The translations under genes and the position numbers were made by a program. The notes beneath the pieces were generated by a model, which worked only from the letters and a program-made list of their open reading frames with translations, was not told where the DNA came from and ran no database searches. Positions 63,295-64,000 of a stretch of 64,000 nucleotides of DNA are shown piece after piece. Origin of the DNA: Modicisalibacter coralii (GTDB lineage: Bacteria > Pseudomonadota > Gammaproteobacteria > Pseudomonadales > Halomonadaceae). Numbering within the stretch: position 1 is the stretch's first letter; every line of letters begins with the position of its first letter. The stretch is from assembly GCF_004117855.1 (NCBI RefSeq), contig NZ_QWBW01000013.1, positions 61,689 through 125,688 on the forward strand, written 5' to 3'.

Positions 63295-64000
63295 ATGTGG
63301 CAGGGATTGATACTCTGTGCCGGTCTGACCCTGGGGGGCTTCACCCTGGCCCACCTGCCGGGCATTCGTGAAAGCGGTGTCAGTCCGCTGGTCTTCTCGC
63401 TGCTGCTGGGCCTGGTGGTCGGCAACCTGCCCGTCGTCGGCCATCAGCCGCGAGCCCGTGCCGGCCTTCAGTTCGCCACCCGCCGGCTGCTGCGCGGCGG
63501 CATCGTGCTGTTCGGCCTGTCGCTGACGCTGCAGCAGATCCTCGGCCTCGGTCCCAAGGTGATCCTGCTCGACACCCTGGTGATCTGCAGTGTGCTGATC
63601 GTCGGCTACTGGGTAGGCACGCGCCTGCTGGGGCTCGACCGCGAGACCGCCCTGCTGACCAGCGCCGGCAGCGCGATCTGCGGCGCCGCCGCGGTGCTGG
63701 CGACCGAGACCACGATCCGTTCGAAGCCCGCCGCCACGTCCATGGCCGTGGCGACGGTGGTGCTGTTCGGCTCGCTGGCGATGCTGGTCTACCCGCTGCT
63801 CTACCCGCTCACCGGCATGGACGAAGGGCTCTTCGGCATCTACATCGGCGCCACCGTCCACGAAGTGGCACAAGTGGTCGCCGCCGGCGATGCGGTGGGC
63901 CCGCAGGCGCTGGCCAACGCGGTGATCGTCAAGCTGGTGCGGGTGATGCTGCTCGTCCCCTTCCTGCTGGTGGTCGGCCAGTGGTGGATCCGCCGGCAGG
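63295..64000 (+). CDS. YeiH-family putative sulfite/sulfate exporter (3' end outside window)
   Basis: 235 residues are visible, of an expected ~340. The ATG follows GGAGAACGTCTC. Translation gives MWQGLILCAGLTLGGFTLAH, then LLLGLVVGNLP, RRLLRGGIVLFGLSLTLQQI, the family motif TSAGSAICGAAAVLATE and IYIGATVHEVAQVVAAG, with about seven membrane segments so far. The family is annotated as putative sulfate exporters; a link to sulfite is suggested by yeiE/yeiH pairing. SuyAB next door produces sulfite, so this may export it. Direct evidence for the substrate is lacking. Confidence 0.85.
   Translation, partial: MWQGLILCAGLTLGGFTLAHLPGIRESGVSPLVFSLLLGLVVGNLPVVGHQPRARAGLQFATRRLLRGGIVLFGLSLTLQQILGLGPKVILLDTLVICSVLIVGYWVGTRLLGLDRETALLTSAGSAICGAAAVLATETTIRSKPAATSMAVATVVLFGSLAMLVYPLLYPLTGMDEGLFGIYIGATVHEVAQVVAAGDAVGPQALANAVIVKLVRVMLLVPFLLVVGQWWIRRQ

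Overview
This is a GC-rich gammaproteobacterial chromosome segment, most likely from Halomonadaceae (Halomonas/Chromohalobacter type). The gloB/mltD - yafS-like - rnhA - dnaQ neighbourhood is typical of gammaproteobacteria. The gltR-gtrS-gtsABCD glucose-uptake order is known from Pseudomonas and relatives. The sulfolactate genes have the same content as the set described in Chromohalobacter salexigens. No sequence search was run; family assignments rest on motifs, architecture and context.

Layout. 1-763: the 3' end of a large serine recombinase whose reading frame runs antisense through tRNA-Ser(UGA), so the window opens at the edge of an integrated element. 900-14500: housekeeping genes (phoD, K+/H+ antiporter, exonuclease/GIY-YIG fusion, ybfF, yhhQ, nudC, dnaQ, rnhA, gloB, mltD). 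14650-20280: the yejABEF peptide/oligopeptide ABC importer. 20300-25900: DNA-repair-like HhH-GPD protein, esterase, rsuA, omega-amidase, rarD and an unknown HTH protein. 26100-31100: beta-alanine/omega-amino-acid transaminase with mmsA, and a SulP transporter. 31100-37950: glucose-type ABC importer and its two-component system. 38200-45450: ECF sigma/anti-sigma pair, lhgO, nicotinate phosphoribosyltransferase, and an LPS-core-type kinase with two glycosyltransferases.

45750-64000 is the most interesting part: an apparently complete route for C3 organosulfonates. A TRAP importer (hpsKLM) is predicted to bring in 2,3-dihydroxypropane-1-sulfonate (DHPS). Two dehydrogenases (hpsO/hpsP type) interconvert its enantiomers and HpsN oxidises (R)-DHPS to (R)-sulfolactate. 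A tripartite tricarboxylate-type importer (slcHFG) takes up sulfolactate, and SlcC plus ComC convert (S)- to (R)-sulfolactate through sulfopyruvate. SuyAB then cleaves (R)-sulfolactate to pyruvate and sulfite. A LysR/YeiH-type pair beside suyAB is a candidate sulfite sensor/exporter.

The cis-regulatory layout can be read directly. A 17-bp sequence centred on a perfect palindrome occurs upstream of both hpsN and the hpsKLM block and is the predicted site of the LacI-family regulator encoded here. A 33-bp promoter-like element (31/33 identical) lies upstream of suyAB and upstream of slcHFG, next to a GntR regulator. Between the second copy and slcH lies a decayed 3' end of suyB, so an ancestral suyAB-slcHFG operon probably lost its suyAB copy but kept its promoter. 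The intergenic space also holds a MITE-like element, a four-unit 81/82-bp tandem repeat, REP-like inverted repeats and a dispersed hairpin repeat.
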